A stretch of DNA of 64,000 nucleotides from JACVRW01 sp963819635 (lineage in GTDB: Bacteria; Actinomycetota; Thermoleophilia; Solirubrobacterales; Thermoleophilaceae), in NCBI GenBank assembly GCA_963819635.1, contig CAWFWX010000005.1, positions 956,904 to 1,020,903 of the forward strand. The letters are read 5' to 3'. Below the pieces are notes generated by a model. The model worked only from the letters and a program-made list of their open reading frames with translations, ran no database searches and had not been told where the DNA came from. Within the stretch, counting starts at the first letter, position 1, and every line of letters starts with the position of its first letter. Position numbers and translations under genes: made by a program. Positions 8,684-17,380 of the stretch are shown in pieces.

Positions 8684-8707
8684 GGTACCCCCCCGACCGG
8701 GGGGTAC
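8684..8707 (+). terminator. GC hairpin before the fab operon (C7-GACC-G6)
   Basis: The stem GTACCCCCC / GGGGGGTAC with loop GACC lies between the proline-rich gene and fabD. It ends about 50 bases before the fabD start and has no U tract, so either a terminator or an operator/attenuator of the fab operon is possible. It resembles the hairpin at 4502-4521 (same C/G stem, four-base loop, similar distance to the next start). Confidence 0.4.
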
Positions 8708-8757
8708 TGTGGCGCGCCCGGCTAACCGAGCCGCTTCCCCAGACAAGCTCTATGTAG

Positions 8758-9600
8758 ATGGCTCGCGACGAACACACTGCGCTGCTCTTCCCCGGGCAGG
8801 GCAGCCAAACGGCTGACATGCGGGAGACCGTGGAGCGGCAGCTGCCCGACCTGCTCGAGCTTGCGTTCGAGGAGGTCGGCCCCGACCTGTTCGAACGCGC
8901 CACCGACGGCACCCGCTGGGCCCAGCCCGCGATCTACTGCGCGGCCCTCGCCGGCTCGCGCGAGCTCGGGGTGGAGGCAGACCTGATGGCCGGCCACTCG
9001 CTCGGCGAGATCACCGCGCTCGTCGACGCCGGCGCGATCGGCGCCGAGGACGGGCTCCGGCTCGTGGCCGCGCGCGGCCGGCTCATGCAGGAGGCCGCGG
9101 ACGAGACAGGCGATGGCGGCATGACGGCCGTGCGCGCGCGGGACGACAACCGCGACGCGATCGCGGAGGTCGCCGCGGAGGCGGGCGTTCAGATCGCCAA
9201 CGACAACGCGCCCGACCAGATCGTCCTCTCGGGCGCCGTCGGCGCGCTCGACGCCGCCGAGGCGCTCCTGAAGGAGCGCGGCATCCGCGGCAAGCGCCTG
9301 CCCGTGGCCGGCGCCTTCCACTCGCCGCTGATGGAGCCCGCGGTCGAGCCGTTCCGCACGGCGGTCGAGGCGATCGAGATCGCCGAGCCGCGCGTGCCCG
9401 TCTACTCGTGCGTGACCGCGGAGCCGTTCGACGACATCCGCGAGCGCCTCGTCGAGGCGATCACGCATTCGGTCCGCTGGCTCGAGGTCATGCGCGCGCT
9501 CGAGGCGCGCGGCGTGACCAGCTTCGTGGAGACAGGACCGGGCCGGGTGCTCACGAACCTCGTGAAGAAGTCCCTTGCGATGGAGGCCGCCGGTGCGTAG
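8758..9600 (+). CDS. fabD: Malonyl-CoA:ACP transacylase
   Basis: Loads malonate on acyl carrier protein for type II fatty acid synthesis. 280 residues. Motifs: LLFPGQGSQ at the N-terminus, the nucleophile serine in AGHSLGEITAL (about residue 82), the catalytic histidine in VAGAFHSPLMEP, and VETGPGRVLTNL near the end. It is the first gene of a coupled operon fabD-fabH-fabG-acpP-fabF-carboxyltransferase. The upstream 95 bases carry the C7/G6 hairpin. Start ATG 8758 matches the usual N-terminus. Confidence 0.95.
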   Translation: MARDEHTALLFPGQGSQTADMRETVERQLPDLLELAFEEVGPDLFERATDGTRWAQPAIYCAALAGSRELGVEADLMAGHSLGEITALVDAGAIGAEDGLRLVAARGRLMQEAADETGDGGMTAVRARDDNRDAIAEVAAEAGVQIANDNAPDQIVLSGAVGALDAAEALLKERGIRGKRLPVAGAFHSPLMEPAVEPFRTAVEAIEIAEPRVPVYSCVTAEPFDDIRERLVEAITHSVRWLEVMRALEARGVTSFVETGPGRVLTNLVKKSLAMEAAGA

Positions 9601-10651
9601 CACCGAGCTGGTGTGGCCGGACGCGAGGGCGGCCGTGCGCGAAGCCGCCGCATCCGACCCCGCAGCGGCGGTGACGGCGACCCCCATGCCGTGGGACCGC
9701 CACCTGCGCGCGGCCGCCCTGGCGTCCGTCGCAATGGCGGTGCCGGAGCGGGTCGTGACGAACGCGGAGGTCGCCGAGGGGGCGGGCGTGACGGAGCAGT
9801 GGATCGTCCACCGCACGGGCGTCCACGAGCGCCGCCATGTCTCCGAGGGCGAGACCCTCCAGGACCTCGCGGCGGCGGCGGGCCGCCAGGCGCTCGAGGA
9901 CGCCGGCGTGTCCGCCGAGGACGTTGACCTCGTGCTCCTCGCGACCGTCTCGGCCGACGAGCTGCTGCCGAATGCCGCTCCGCTCCTGGCCAAGGATCTC
10001 GGCGCCGTCCGCGCCGGAGCCATGGACATCGGCGCAGCCTGCACCGGCTTCCTGTCGGCGCTTCAGCTGGCGGCCGCCCAGGTCGAGGGAGGCCGGTGCG
10101 AGAACGTGCTGGTCGTCGGCGCCGAGGTGCTGAGCCGCTTCGTGGACAAGCGCGACCGCGGAACTTCGGCCCTGTTCGCTGACGGCGCGGGCGCTGCCGT
10201 GGTCACTCCCGCCGTGGAAGGCGGCGGACGGATCGGCGAGATCGTCCTGCGCTGCGACGGGAGCGGCGGACCCTCGATAAGGGCGGCTCTCGACGAGCAG
10301 ATCATCCACATGCAGGGCCACGACACCTTCAAGGCGGCGGTCCAGCGGATGTCCGAGGCCAGCGTCGAGGCCATCGGCCGCGCGGGCCTCGGCCTCGACG
10401 ACATCGGCCTGTTCGTGTTCCACCAGGCGAACGCACGCATCCTCACCGCGGTGACCGAGCGACTGGGGCTCGAGAGCGACCGCGTGATCAACTCGATCGA
10501 CCGCTACGGCAACACCTCGGCCGCCACGCTTCCGATCGCTCTCGCCGACGCGCGCGAGCGCGGGATGCTCGACCCCGGCATGAACGTGCTGCTCGCCGCA
10601 TTCGGCGCGGGTTTCACGTGGGGCGCAGGCGTGATCGAATGGGCGGCATGA
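9593..10651 (+). CDS. fabH: Beta-ketoacyl-ACP synthase III
   Basis: Starts fatty acid elongation by condensing acyl-CoA with malonyl-ACP. The catalytic triad is complete: Cys in DIGAACTGFLSAL, His in VFHQANARIL and Asn in YGNTSAATLP. The frame opens at GTG 9593 inside the last codons of fabD, giving 352 residues with about 35 residues before the normal FabH start (AAALASVAMAVPERVVTN); ATG 9686 would give the usual length. The overlap with fabD favours the GTG, but the extension may not be translated. The 3' end overlaps fabG (ATGA). Confidence 0.93.
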   Translation: MRSTELVWPDARAAVREAAASDPAAAVTATPMPWDRHLRAAALASVAMAVPERVVTNAEVAEGAGVTEQWIVHRTGVHERRHVSEGETLQDLAAAAGRQALEDAGVSAEDVDLVLLATVSADELLPNAAPLLAKDLGAVRAGAMDIGAACTGFLSALQLAAAQVEGGRCENVLVVGAEVLSRFVDKRDRGTSALFADGAGAAVVTPAVEGGGRIGEIVLRCDGSGGPSIRAALDEQIIHMQGHDTFKAAVQRMSEASVEAIGRAGLGLDDIGLFVFHQANARILTAVTERLGLESDRVINSIDRYGNTSAATLPIALADARERGMLDPGMNVLLAAFGAGFTWGAGVIEWAA

Positions 10652-11385
10652 ATGGACGACCCGATGGCAGCGCACTCGTCACGGGAGCATCACGCGGAAT
10701 CGGAGCGGCGATCGCCAAGACGCTCGCGCGGGAGGGCTGGCCTGTGGGCGTGAACTACCGCAGCGACGACGACGCGGCCAACGCCGTGGTCGAGGAGATC
10801 ACGCAGGCGGGCGGCCGCGCGAAGGCGCTCAAGGGCGACGTGGCCGATCGCGACACCGCCGATGCACTCTTCACGGCGCTCGAGGAGGAGTTCGGGCCCG
10901 TGCTCGTGCTCGTGAACAACGCGGGCGTGCGCGCGGACGGCCTGGCGCCGATGATCGACGACGACGACTGGGACAGGGTCGTCGACACGAACCTGTCGGC
11001 CGCCTTCAGGCTCACGCGCCGCGCGCTGCGGCCGATGATCCGCAACCGCTACGGGCGCGTCGTGAACATCGCCTCCATCGTGGGCGCCGTTCGCGGGAAC
11101 GCCGGACAGGCGAACTACGCCGCGTCGAAGGCCGGCCTCGTCGCGATGACGCGGACCGTCGCCGCTGAGGTGGCCCGCCGCGGCGTGACGGTCAATGCGG
11201 TGGCCCCCGGGCTGATCGAGACGGACATGACCGAGGGCATCGCCGAGAACTTGCTGGAGCATGTGCCGGCCCAACGGGCGGGCACGCCGGATGAGGTGGC
11301 CGAGTGCGTGCGCTTCCTGGCGTCGGATGGCGCCGCGTACGTGACCGGCGTCTGCCTCACCGTCGATGGAGGGCTCACCGCCTAA
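10648..11385 (+). CDS. fabG: 3-oxoacyl-ACP reductase
   Basis: NADPH-dependent SDR that reduces 3-oxoacyl-ACP. About 245 residues: cofactor motif VTGASRGIGAAIAKTL, NNAGVRAD, catalytic Ser in VNIASIVGAVRGN, Tyr-x-x-x-Lys in YAASKAGL, and the C-terminal GVCLTVDGGLTA. ATG 10648 overlaps the fabH stop. It lies between fabH and acpP, the usual place for the elongation reductase, which supports FabG over a generic SDR. Confidence 0.92.
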   Translation: MNGRPDGSALVTGASRGIGAAIAKTLAREGWPVGVNYRSDDDAANAVVEEITQAGGRAKALKGDVADRDTADALFTALEEEFGPVLVLVNNAGVRADGLAPMIDDDDWDRVVDTNLSAAFRLTRRALRPMIRNRYGRVVNIASIVGAVRGNAGQANYAASKAGLVAMTRTVAAEVARRGVTVNAVAPGLIETDMTEGIAENLLEHVPAQRAGTPDEVAECVRFLASDGAAYVTGVCLTVDGGLTA

Positions 11386-11408
11386 TCAAGGACAAGGAGA
11401 ACGAACGA

Positions 11409-11657
11409 ATGGCAGCTACAGCTACACGTGAGGAGATCGAGAGCCGCGTTTTCTCGGCGCTCGAGGAGTTCGGCGCCGAGCCGGACCAGATCAACCCCGA
11501 CGCGACCTTCGAGTCGCTCGACATCGACTCGCTCGATCTCGTCGAGCTCGCCCAGATCGTCGAGGACGACTACGGCGTGCAGCTCAAGGGTGAGGACATG
11601 GAAGGAGTCAAGACCGTCCGTCAGGCCGTCGACCTGGTGATGTCGAAGCTGGGATGA
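11409..11657 (+). CDS. acpP: Acyl carrier protein
   Basis: 82 residues, acidic. The phosphopantetheine attachment serine is in SLDIDSLDLVELA (DSL motif, about residue 42). The start is fixed by a good ribosome site (AAGGACAAGGAG) seven bases upstream of ATG 11409. The stop overlaps the fabF ATG. It is the carrier for the adjacent FAS II enzymes. Confidence 0.95.
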   Translation: MAATATREEIESRVFSALEEFGAEPDQINPDATFESLDIDSLDLVELAQIVEDDYGVQLKGEDMEGVKTVRQAVDLVMSKLG

Positions 11658-12856
11658 CTCGGTCGGTCGTCATCACGGGCGTTGGTGCGGTCACGCCGCT
11701 TGGCGTGGGCGCCCGGACGCTGCACGAGCGCTGGAGCGCGGGCGTTTCCGGGATCGAGGACGGCTTCGGCCGCGCGACCGAGTTCGAGCCCAAGGAGCAC
11801 CTCTCAACCAAGGAGGTGCGCCGCTCGGACCGCTTCACCCAGCTCGCGCTGGCGGCTGCGCAGGAAGCGCTCGAGGACGCCGGCTGGAAGGACGGCTCGC
11901 CCTACGACCCGGACCGCTCCGCATCGGTGATCGGCACCGGGATCGGCGGGATCGGCACCCTCGAGAGGGAGCACATCGTGCTCCAGCAGGAGGGCGCCGA
12001 GCGCATCTCGCCGCTCTCGATCCCGCTGCTGATGGCCAACGCGGCCTCCGGCGTGATCGCGATGAAGCACGACCTGCGCGGCCAGTCCTTCGGGACGGTG
12101 TCGGCCTGCGCGGCCGGCGCGCACGCGATCGGCATGGCCGAGCGGCTGATCCGCTACGGCGACGCCGACGCGGTCGTGACCGGCGGCTCGGAGGCGGCGA
12201 TCACGCCGCTCGCGACCGCCGCGTTTGCGCGCATGGACGCCCTCAGCGACTCCGGCGTCTCGCGTCCGTTCGACCGCCGACGCGACGGCTTCGTGATGGG
12301 CGAGGGCGCCGGGATTCTGGTGCTCGAGGAGGAGGAGGCGGCCCGCGAGCGCGGCGCGCGCATCCTGGGATACGTGCGCGGCTACGCGTCGACCTCCGAT
12401 GCGCATCACCTGACCGCGCCGGAGCCGAGCGGCCGCGGGGCTGCCCGCGCGATGGAGCTCGCCCTGAAGGACGCGGGCATCGAGGCGTCTGACGTGCTGT
12501 ACGTGAACGCGCACGGCACCTCCACTCCGCTGAACGACCGCGCCGAGACGAACGCCATCAAGACGGCGCTCGGCGAGGAACTGGCGGCCAAGATCCCGGT
12601 CAGCTCCACGAAGTCGGCGATCGGGCACCTGCTCGGGGCGGCCGGCGCGGTGGAGTCGATCGCCACGCTGCTCGCGCTGCGCGACCGGATCGCACCGCCC
12701 ACCCTCAACTACGGCGAGCCCGACGAGGGGCTCGACCTCGACTACGTTCCCAACGAGGCCCGCCCGCTGCAGAACGGCGACGTCCGAGCAATCGGACTGT
12801 CGAACGCGTTCGGCTTCGGCGGCCACAACGCAGTTCTCTGCCTGGAGGCTTCATGA
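11654..12856 (+). CDS. fabF: Beta-ketoacyl-ACP synthase II
   Basis: Elongating condensing enzyme, 400 residues. N-terminus VVITGVGAVTPLG, catalytic Cys in TVSACAAGAHAIG (about residue 153), His in NAHGTSTPLND and His in KSAIGHLLGAAG, and the C-terminal NAFGFGGHNAVL. The Cys-His-His set is complete, so it is an active synthase and not a chain-length factor. It overlaps acpP at its start and the carboxyltransferase at its end (ATGA), which supports one transcript. Confidence 0.95.
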   Translation: MTRSVVITGVGAVTPLGVGARTLHERWSAGVSGIEDGFGRATEFEPKEHLSTKEVRRSDRFTQLALAAAQEALEDAGWKDGSPYDPDRSASVIGTGIGGIGTLEREHIVLQQEGAERISPLSIPLLMANAASGVIAMKHDLRGQSFGTVSACAAGAHAIGMAERLIRYGDADAVVTGGSEAAITPLATAAFARMDALSDSGVSRPFDRRRDGFVMGEGAGILVLEEEEAARERGARILGYVRGYASTSDAHHLTAPEPSGRGAARAMELALKDAGIEASDVLYVNAHGTSTPLNDRAETNAIKTALGEELAAKIPVSSTKSAIGHLLGAAGAVESIATLLALRDRIAPPTLNYGEPDEGLDLDYVPNEARPLQNGDVRAIGLSNAFGFGGHNAVLCLEAS

Positions 12857-14335
12857 GCGCACTTGCGGACAGGATGCCCGCTGAGCGCATTTCCGCCCTG
12901 CTGAAGGAGCCCCGCGAGGTCACCGCTCGCGACCGGCTCGAGTTGCTGTGTGACCCCGGGTCGCTCCACGTCATCCGCTCGACGGTGCTTCCGCGCCGGG
13001 AGTCGAAGCGGATGCAGGACGGCGACGGCGTCGTGGGCGCCGCCGGGACGATCTCCGGCCGGCCGATCTACTGCTACGCGCAGGACCAGTCGTTCGCCGG
13101 CGGCTCGCTCGGAGAGGCGCATGCCGAGACGATCGTGCGTGTGATGCAGCTCGCCGGCCGCGCCGGCGCGCCCGTCATCGGGTTCGTTGCCTCGGGCGGC
13201 GCCCGGATGGACGACGGCATCGCCGCGCTCGGCGGCTACGGGCGGATCTTCCGCGAGAGCGTGAAGCTGTCCGGCCGCGTGCCGCAGATCTCGGTCATCA
13301 CCGGCGTCTCCGGCGGGCGGCGGCGCCTACTCGCCCGCGCTGACCGACTTCGTCGTCATGACCGAGGGCTCGGCGATGTTCCTCACCGGTCCCGGCGTGG
13401 TGCGCGAGGTGATGGGCGAGGACGTGGACGCCGAGGCCCTCGGCGGACCGCGAGTGCACGCGAAGAACGGCGTCTGCCAGTTCGTGGCGGAGAACGACCA
13501 CGAGGCGGTCGGCCTGGTGCGCGAGCTGCTCGCGCACCTGCCCCAGCGCGCCGGCGACAGGCCGCCGCACGGGGTGCCGGCGCCGGTGCCGTCGCTCGAC
13601 CCCGGACGCACCGTGCCCGACCTGGCTCGCAAGGTCTACGACGTGCGCGACGTGATCCGGGCGGTCGTGGACAACGAAGAGATCCTCGAGGTGTCCGAGC
13701 GCTGGGCTCGCAACATGGTCACGGCCTACTGCCGCATCGACGGGCGGTCGGTCGGCGTGATCGCCAACCAGCCTTGGTACCTCGGCGGCGTGATCGACGC
13801 CGACGCCGCGCAGAAGGCGGCCAAGTTCGTCCGCACCTGCAACTCGTATGGGATCCCGCTCGTCGTCTTCGTTGACACGCCCGGCTTCCTGCCGGGGACC
13901 AAGCAGGAGGGGCTCGGCGTGATCCGCCACGGCGCGAAGCTGCTGCACGCGTTCGCCGAGGCCGTCGTGCCGAAGATCACGGTGGTGCTCCGCAAGGCCT
14001 ACGGCGGCGGCTTCATCACGATGAACTCGAAGGACCTGGGCGCCGACCTCGCACTCGCGTGGCCGGATGCGCAGATCGGGATCATGGGCCCGAAGCAGGC
14101 GGTGGGGATCACTCACCGGCGCGCGATCGCGGCCGCGGACGACCCTGCCGCGGAGCACGACAGGCTGGCGGCGGAGTACGAGGCCGAGCACGTGTCGGCG
14201 GCGGCCGCCGCGCGCGAGGGCTTCATCGACGAGCTGGTGGCGCCGACCGAGACACGCAGGCGGCTCGCCGGCGCGCTCGCGGCGCTATCGGGTGCCGGCA
14301 GCTACGGCAACGGCCCGGGGAACGTGCCGCTGTGA
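12853..14335 (+). CDS. Acyl-CoA/acetyl-CoA carboxylase carboxyltransferase subunit (frameshifted)
   Basis: Transfers carboxyl from carboxybiotin to acetyl- or propionyl-CoA to make malonyl- or methylmalonyl-CoA. Both crotonase-like halves are present: N-half with GFVASGGARMDDGIAAL, C-half with NQPWYLGGVIDADAAQKAAK, VVFVDTPGFLPGT and RKAYGGGFITMNSK, as in PccB/AccD-type beta subunits (about 490 residues when repaired). The frame breaks near 13,311; deleting one G restores TGVSAGGGAYSPALTDFV. No biotin carboxylase or BCCP is nearby, so those subunits must be elsewhere. Position after fabF suggests malonyl-CoA supply for FAS. Confidence 0.85.
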
Positions 14336-14913
14336 TGTACGTCGCTCTCGGCGACAGCTTCACCGCGGGCACCGAGCCCGGTGAGCCCCGCTGGCCCGAC
14401 GAGCTCGCGCGCGAGCTGGGCGGCGACTACGTGAACCTTGCGGAGGTCGGCGCCACGAGCGAGCACGTGGAGCTCGAGCAGCTCGAGCGCGCGCTCGAGC
14501 TGCGCCCGGACGTTGTGACGCTCGTCTGCGGCGCGAACGACGTGCTCTTCTCGACGCGTCCCGATCCGGACGCCTACGCGGCGCGCCTTGCCCGCATGTT
14601 CGCGCGCCTGCGGCGCGAAGTCCCGAACGTCGCGGTGGTGACCGCCACCTATCCGGACATCACTCGCTTCCTCGACCTGCGGCCGCGTACGCGTGCGCGT
14701 GTGGAGGAGGGGATGCGACGCTTCAACGGAGTCGTGCGGAGCGTCGCCCGGCGCCACGACGTTGTGCTGATGGAGAGCTTCGACCATCCCGAGGCAAGCA
14801 AACGAGCCATCTACGCCGACGACGGCTTCCACCCCTCCGAGGAGGGTCACCGCGCGGCCGCGCGCGAGTTCCTGCGCGCACTCAAGAAGCGCCTCCGGCT
14901 GAGCGCAGCGTGA
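14335..14913 (+). CDS. SGNH/GDSL-type esterase or lipase
   Basis: 192 residues with SGNH blocks: block I YVALGDSFTAG (nucleophile Ser), block II Gly around NLAEVGATS, block III VCGANDVLF (GxND, oxyanion Asn), and block V DDGFHPSEEGHRAAA (Asp/His). ATG overlaps the carboxyltransferase stop. There is no signal peptide, so it is probably cytoplasmic; it may trim acyl thioesters or lipids given the fab context, which is inference. Confidence 0.85.
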   Translation: MYVALGDSFTAGTEPGEPRWPDELARELGGDYVNLAEVGATSEHVELEQLERALELRPDVVTLVCGANDVLFSTRPDPDAYAARLARMFARLRREVPNVAVVTATYPDITRFLDLRPRTRARVEEGMRRFNGVVRSVARRHDVVLMESFDHPEASKRAIYADDGFHPSEEGHRAAAREFLRALKKRLRLSAA

Positions 14914-15383
14914 GCGGAGCCGCACCCGCGCATCCAGCGAGCGCACTCGCCTCGCTCTTCGAGCGCGGCTTCGCCGAGCTTGGCGTCGGTGACCGCTTCA
15001 CGACCGCAGCTCGCCCGGTCCGCGAGGCCGACATCCTCGACTTCGCCGCCCTGACGGGGGATTCGCACCCTCAGCACGTGGACGCCGACTGGGCCGCGGA
15101 GTCGCGCTTCGGCGAGCAGATCGCGCACGGGCTGCTCGTGCTCTCGTTCGCCGTCGGCCTCCTCCCGCTCGATCCCGAGCGCGTCGTCGCGCTCCGGCGG
15201 GTGGGCGACGCCGTCTTCAAGCAACCTGTGAAGATCGGTGACGCCTTGCACGTGGAGGTTGAAATCACGCGCACCCAGGAGCTCGATGCGGAGCACGGCC
15301 TCGTCGAGACGCGCCTGCGGATCGTGAACCAGCACGGGAGGCTCGCGGTGCGTGCGAGCGTCGAGCTGGTGTGGCGAGCCTGA
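14910..15383 (+). CDS. MaoC-like hot-dog acyl dehydratase
   Basis: 157 residues. The (R)-hydratase signature is present: FAALTGDSHPQHVDADWAA (Asp and His catalytic), with IAHGLLVLSFAVGLL in the following helix. It probably hydrates or dehydrates (R)-3-hydroxyacyl thioesters. No fabZ or fabA is visible in the operon, so this protein may be the dehydratase step of the cycle, which is inference. GTG start overlaps the SGNH stop; its own stop overlaps fabI (TGATG). Confidence 0.85.
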   Translation: MSGAAPAHPASALASLFERGFAELGVGDRFTTAARPVREADILDFAALTGDSHPQHVDADWAAESRFGEQIAHGLLVLSFAVGLLPLDPERVVALRRVGDAVFKQPVKIGDALHVEVEITRTQELDAEHGLVETRLRIVNQHGRLAVRASVELVWRA

Positions 15384-16156
15384 TGCTCGAGGGCAAGCGC
15401 CTTCTCATCACCGGCGTTCTGACGAAGGGCAGCATCGCCTACACGGTCGCCGAGCGGGCCCAGCAGGGCGGAGCCCAGGTGGTCCTGACCGGCTTCGGCC
15501 GGACGCGCCGGATGACCGAGCGCGCCGCGGCCCGGCTTCCGGACCCACCCGACGTGCTCGAGCTGGACGTGAACAACCCGGCTGACTTCGAGACGCTCGC
15601 GACCGAGCTGCGCGACCGCTGGGGCGGCGTCGACGGCGCGCTGCACGCCATCGCGTTCGCGCCGGGCGACGCGCTGGGCGGGAACTTCATGTCGGCGCCG
15701 CCCGAGTCGGCCGAGCTCGCCTTCCGGACGAGCGCCTACTCGTTCAAGGCGCTGGCGGAGTCGCTCGTCCCGCTGATGGACGGCGGCGGCAGCCTCGTGG
15801 GGATGGACTTCGACGCGAGCGTGGCCTGGCCCGTCTACGACTGGATGGGCGTGGCGAAGGCGGCGCTCGAGTCGGTGTCCCGCTACCTGGCGCGCGACCT
15901 GGGTGAGCAGAGCGTGCGCGTGAACCTCATCTCGGCCGGGCCCGTGGAGACCCCCGCTGCGCAGGGAATCCCCGGCTTTGACGCACTGGCTGGACTGTGG
16001 GGCGCCCAGGCCCCGCTCGGCTGGGACACCAGCGACCCCGGACCGGTGGCCGACGCCGTGCTCTTCCTCCTGTCGGACCTCGCCCGCGGGATAACCGGCG
16101 AGATCCTCCACGTGGACGGCGGCTTCCACGCAATGGGCGCGCCGCTCAAGCCGTAG
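15383..16156 (+). CDS. fabI: Enoyl-ACP reductase
   Basis: Last reduction of the FAS II cycle, using NADH. About 257 residues: N-terminus LEGKRLLITGVLTKGSIAY with the FabI/InhA-type divergent glycine motif, DVNNPADF, HAIAFAPG, the FabI catalytic Tyr-x6-Lys in YDWMGVAKAAL, and VDGGFHAMG. ATG 15383 overlaps the upstream stop; GTG 15371 is in frame but would add four residues before the normal start. With fabD/H/G/F and the MaoC protein this completes the fatty acid cycle in one 7.4 kb block. Confidence 0.93.
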   Translation: MLEGKRLLITGVLTKGSIAYTVAERAQQGGAQVVLTGFGRTRRMTERAAARLPDPPDVLELDVNNPADFETLATELRDRWGGVDGALHAIAFAPGDALGGNFMSAPPESAELAFRTSAYSFKALAESLVPLMDGGGSLVGMDFDASVAWPVYDWMGVAKAALESVSRYLARDLGEQSVRVNLISAGPVETPAAQGIPGFDALAGLWGAQAPLGWDTSDPGPVADAVLFLLSDLARGITGEILHVDGGFHAMGAPLKP

Positions 16157-16165
16157 GCTGCGCGC

Positions 16166-16933
16166 GTGCTGCTCGCCATCGACGTCGGCAACACCCAGAC
16201 CCATGTCGGGATGTTCGAGGGTGACGAGCTCGTCGAGCACTGGCGGTTCGCCACGGTGCGGTTTGCGACCGCGGATGAGCTCGCCACGGTGCTCGCGGGC
16301 CTGCTCGGCCTGCGCGACCTGCGGCTGGACGACGTTCACGCCGCCATGGTCTCCGCGGTCGTGCCCACGCTCGCGCACGAGTACGAGGAGATGATCCGGC
16401 GCTACTTCGACGGGCGCGGGCTGCTGGTCGGGCCCGAGATCAAGTCCGGGATGCCGATCCGGATCGACCGCCCGCAGGAGCTCGGCGCGGACCGCCTCGT
16501 GAACGCCATCGCGGCCTACGAGCGCGTCGGCGGCGCGTGCATCGCGGTCGACTTCGGGACGGCGATCAACTACGACGTGGTCTCGGCGGCGGGCGAGTAC
16601 CTCGGCGGCGTGATCTCGCCGGGCATCGAGATCTCGCTGGAGGCGCTGTCGGCCCGTGCCGCGCGCCTGCCGCGCGTCGAGATCGAGCGGCCCGATCACG
16701 TGATCGGCAAGGGGACCCAGGAGGCGATCCAGGCCGGCGTGGTCTACGGGTTCGCCGGCCAGGTGGACGCGATCATCGGCCGCATCCGCGAGGAGCTCGG
16801 CGAGGAGGCGACCGCGATCGCCACCGGCGGCTTCGCCGAGGCGATCGTCCCCTTCTGCGAGCAGGTGGACGAGGTGGACGACCGGCTCACCCTCCAGGGC
16901 CTGAAGCTGATCTGGGAGCGCAACAGCAGCTAG
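16166..16933 (+). CDS. coaX: Type III pantothenate kinase
   Basis: First step of CoA synthesis. 255 residues, starting LLAIDVGNTQTHVGMFEG (phosphate-1 motif of the ASKHA fold), then GADRLVNAIAAYERVGG, ACIAVDFGTAINYDVV (phosphate-2 region) and YLGGVISPGIEISLEAL. GTG start lies ten bases after fabI. CoaX depends on K+/NH4+ and is not feedback-inhibited by CoA in the known cases. Its place behind the fab genes fits supply of phosphopantetheine for ACP. Confidence 0.93.
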   Translation: MLLAIDVGNTQTHVGMFEGDELVEHWRFATVRFATADELATVLAGLLGLRDLRLDDVHAAMVSAVVPTLAHEYEEMIRRYFDGRGLLVGPEIKSGMPIRIDRPQELGADRLVNAIAAYERVGGACIAVDFGTAINYDVVSAAGEYLGGVISPGIEISLEALSARAARLPRVEIERPDHVIGKGTQEAIQAGVVYGFAGQVDAIIGRIREELGEEATAIATGGFAEAIVPFCEQVDEVDDRLTLQGLKLIWERNSS

Positions 16934-17000
16934 TTCCCATTGCGCCCGAGCGGGTGTATGTTCGCCCTGGAGGACGTGCCCGCCGGGCACGAAGGGACTC

Positions 17001-17360
17001 GTGTTGGCCCCTCGGGTTCGCCCACATCCATTCGATGTCACGGTCGACGACCTCGGCCGAGTGTCGGTCGTCCGCGTCCAGGGAGAGGTCGACGCCGCCA
17101 CGGCGCCCCGCATGGGCGAGACCGTGAACCGGCTGCTGGAGCGCCGCCGGCGCGTGGTCCTCGACCTCGAGCACGTCGACTTCATGGACCTGCACGGCCT
17201 GGCCGTGATGATCCGCGCGACCCGCCGAGCCCGGAACGAGGGCGGCAGCTTCACGGTCGCCAGGCCGGCCTTCTGCGTCCGGCGCCTCGTGGAGCTCGTG
17301 CACGCCGAGGGCGAGATCCGGATCCTGCCCGACGGCAGCGATCCCCTCGACGCGGCATAA
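17001..17360 (+). CDS. STAS-domain protein (anti-anti-sigma factor-like)
   Basis: 119 residues. A single STAS fold: VSVVRVQGEVDAATAPRM, VVLDLEHVDFMDLHGLAVMI, and a C-terminal helix. In SpoIIAA-type antagonists the loop reads DSSG or DSTG with a phosphorylated serine; here it reads DLHG, so the usual phosphorylation site is missing. GTG 17001 has GAAGGGA as ribosome site. No anti-sigma kinase or sigma gene is beside it. It may act unphosphorylated or in another partner-switching complex. Confidence 0.8.
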   Translation: MLAPRVRPHPFDVTVDDLGRVSVVRVQGEVDAATAPRMGETVNRLLERRRRVVLDLEHVDFMDLHGLAVMIRATRRARNEGGSFTVARPAFCVRRLVELVHAEGEIRILPDGSDPLDAA

Positions 17361-17380
17361 GCGGCGCTACCTTTTGCCCT

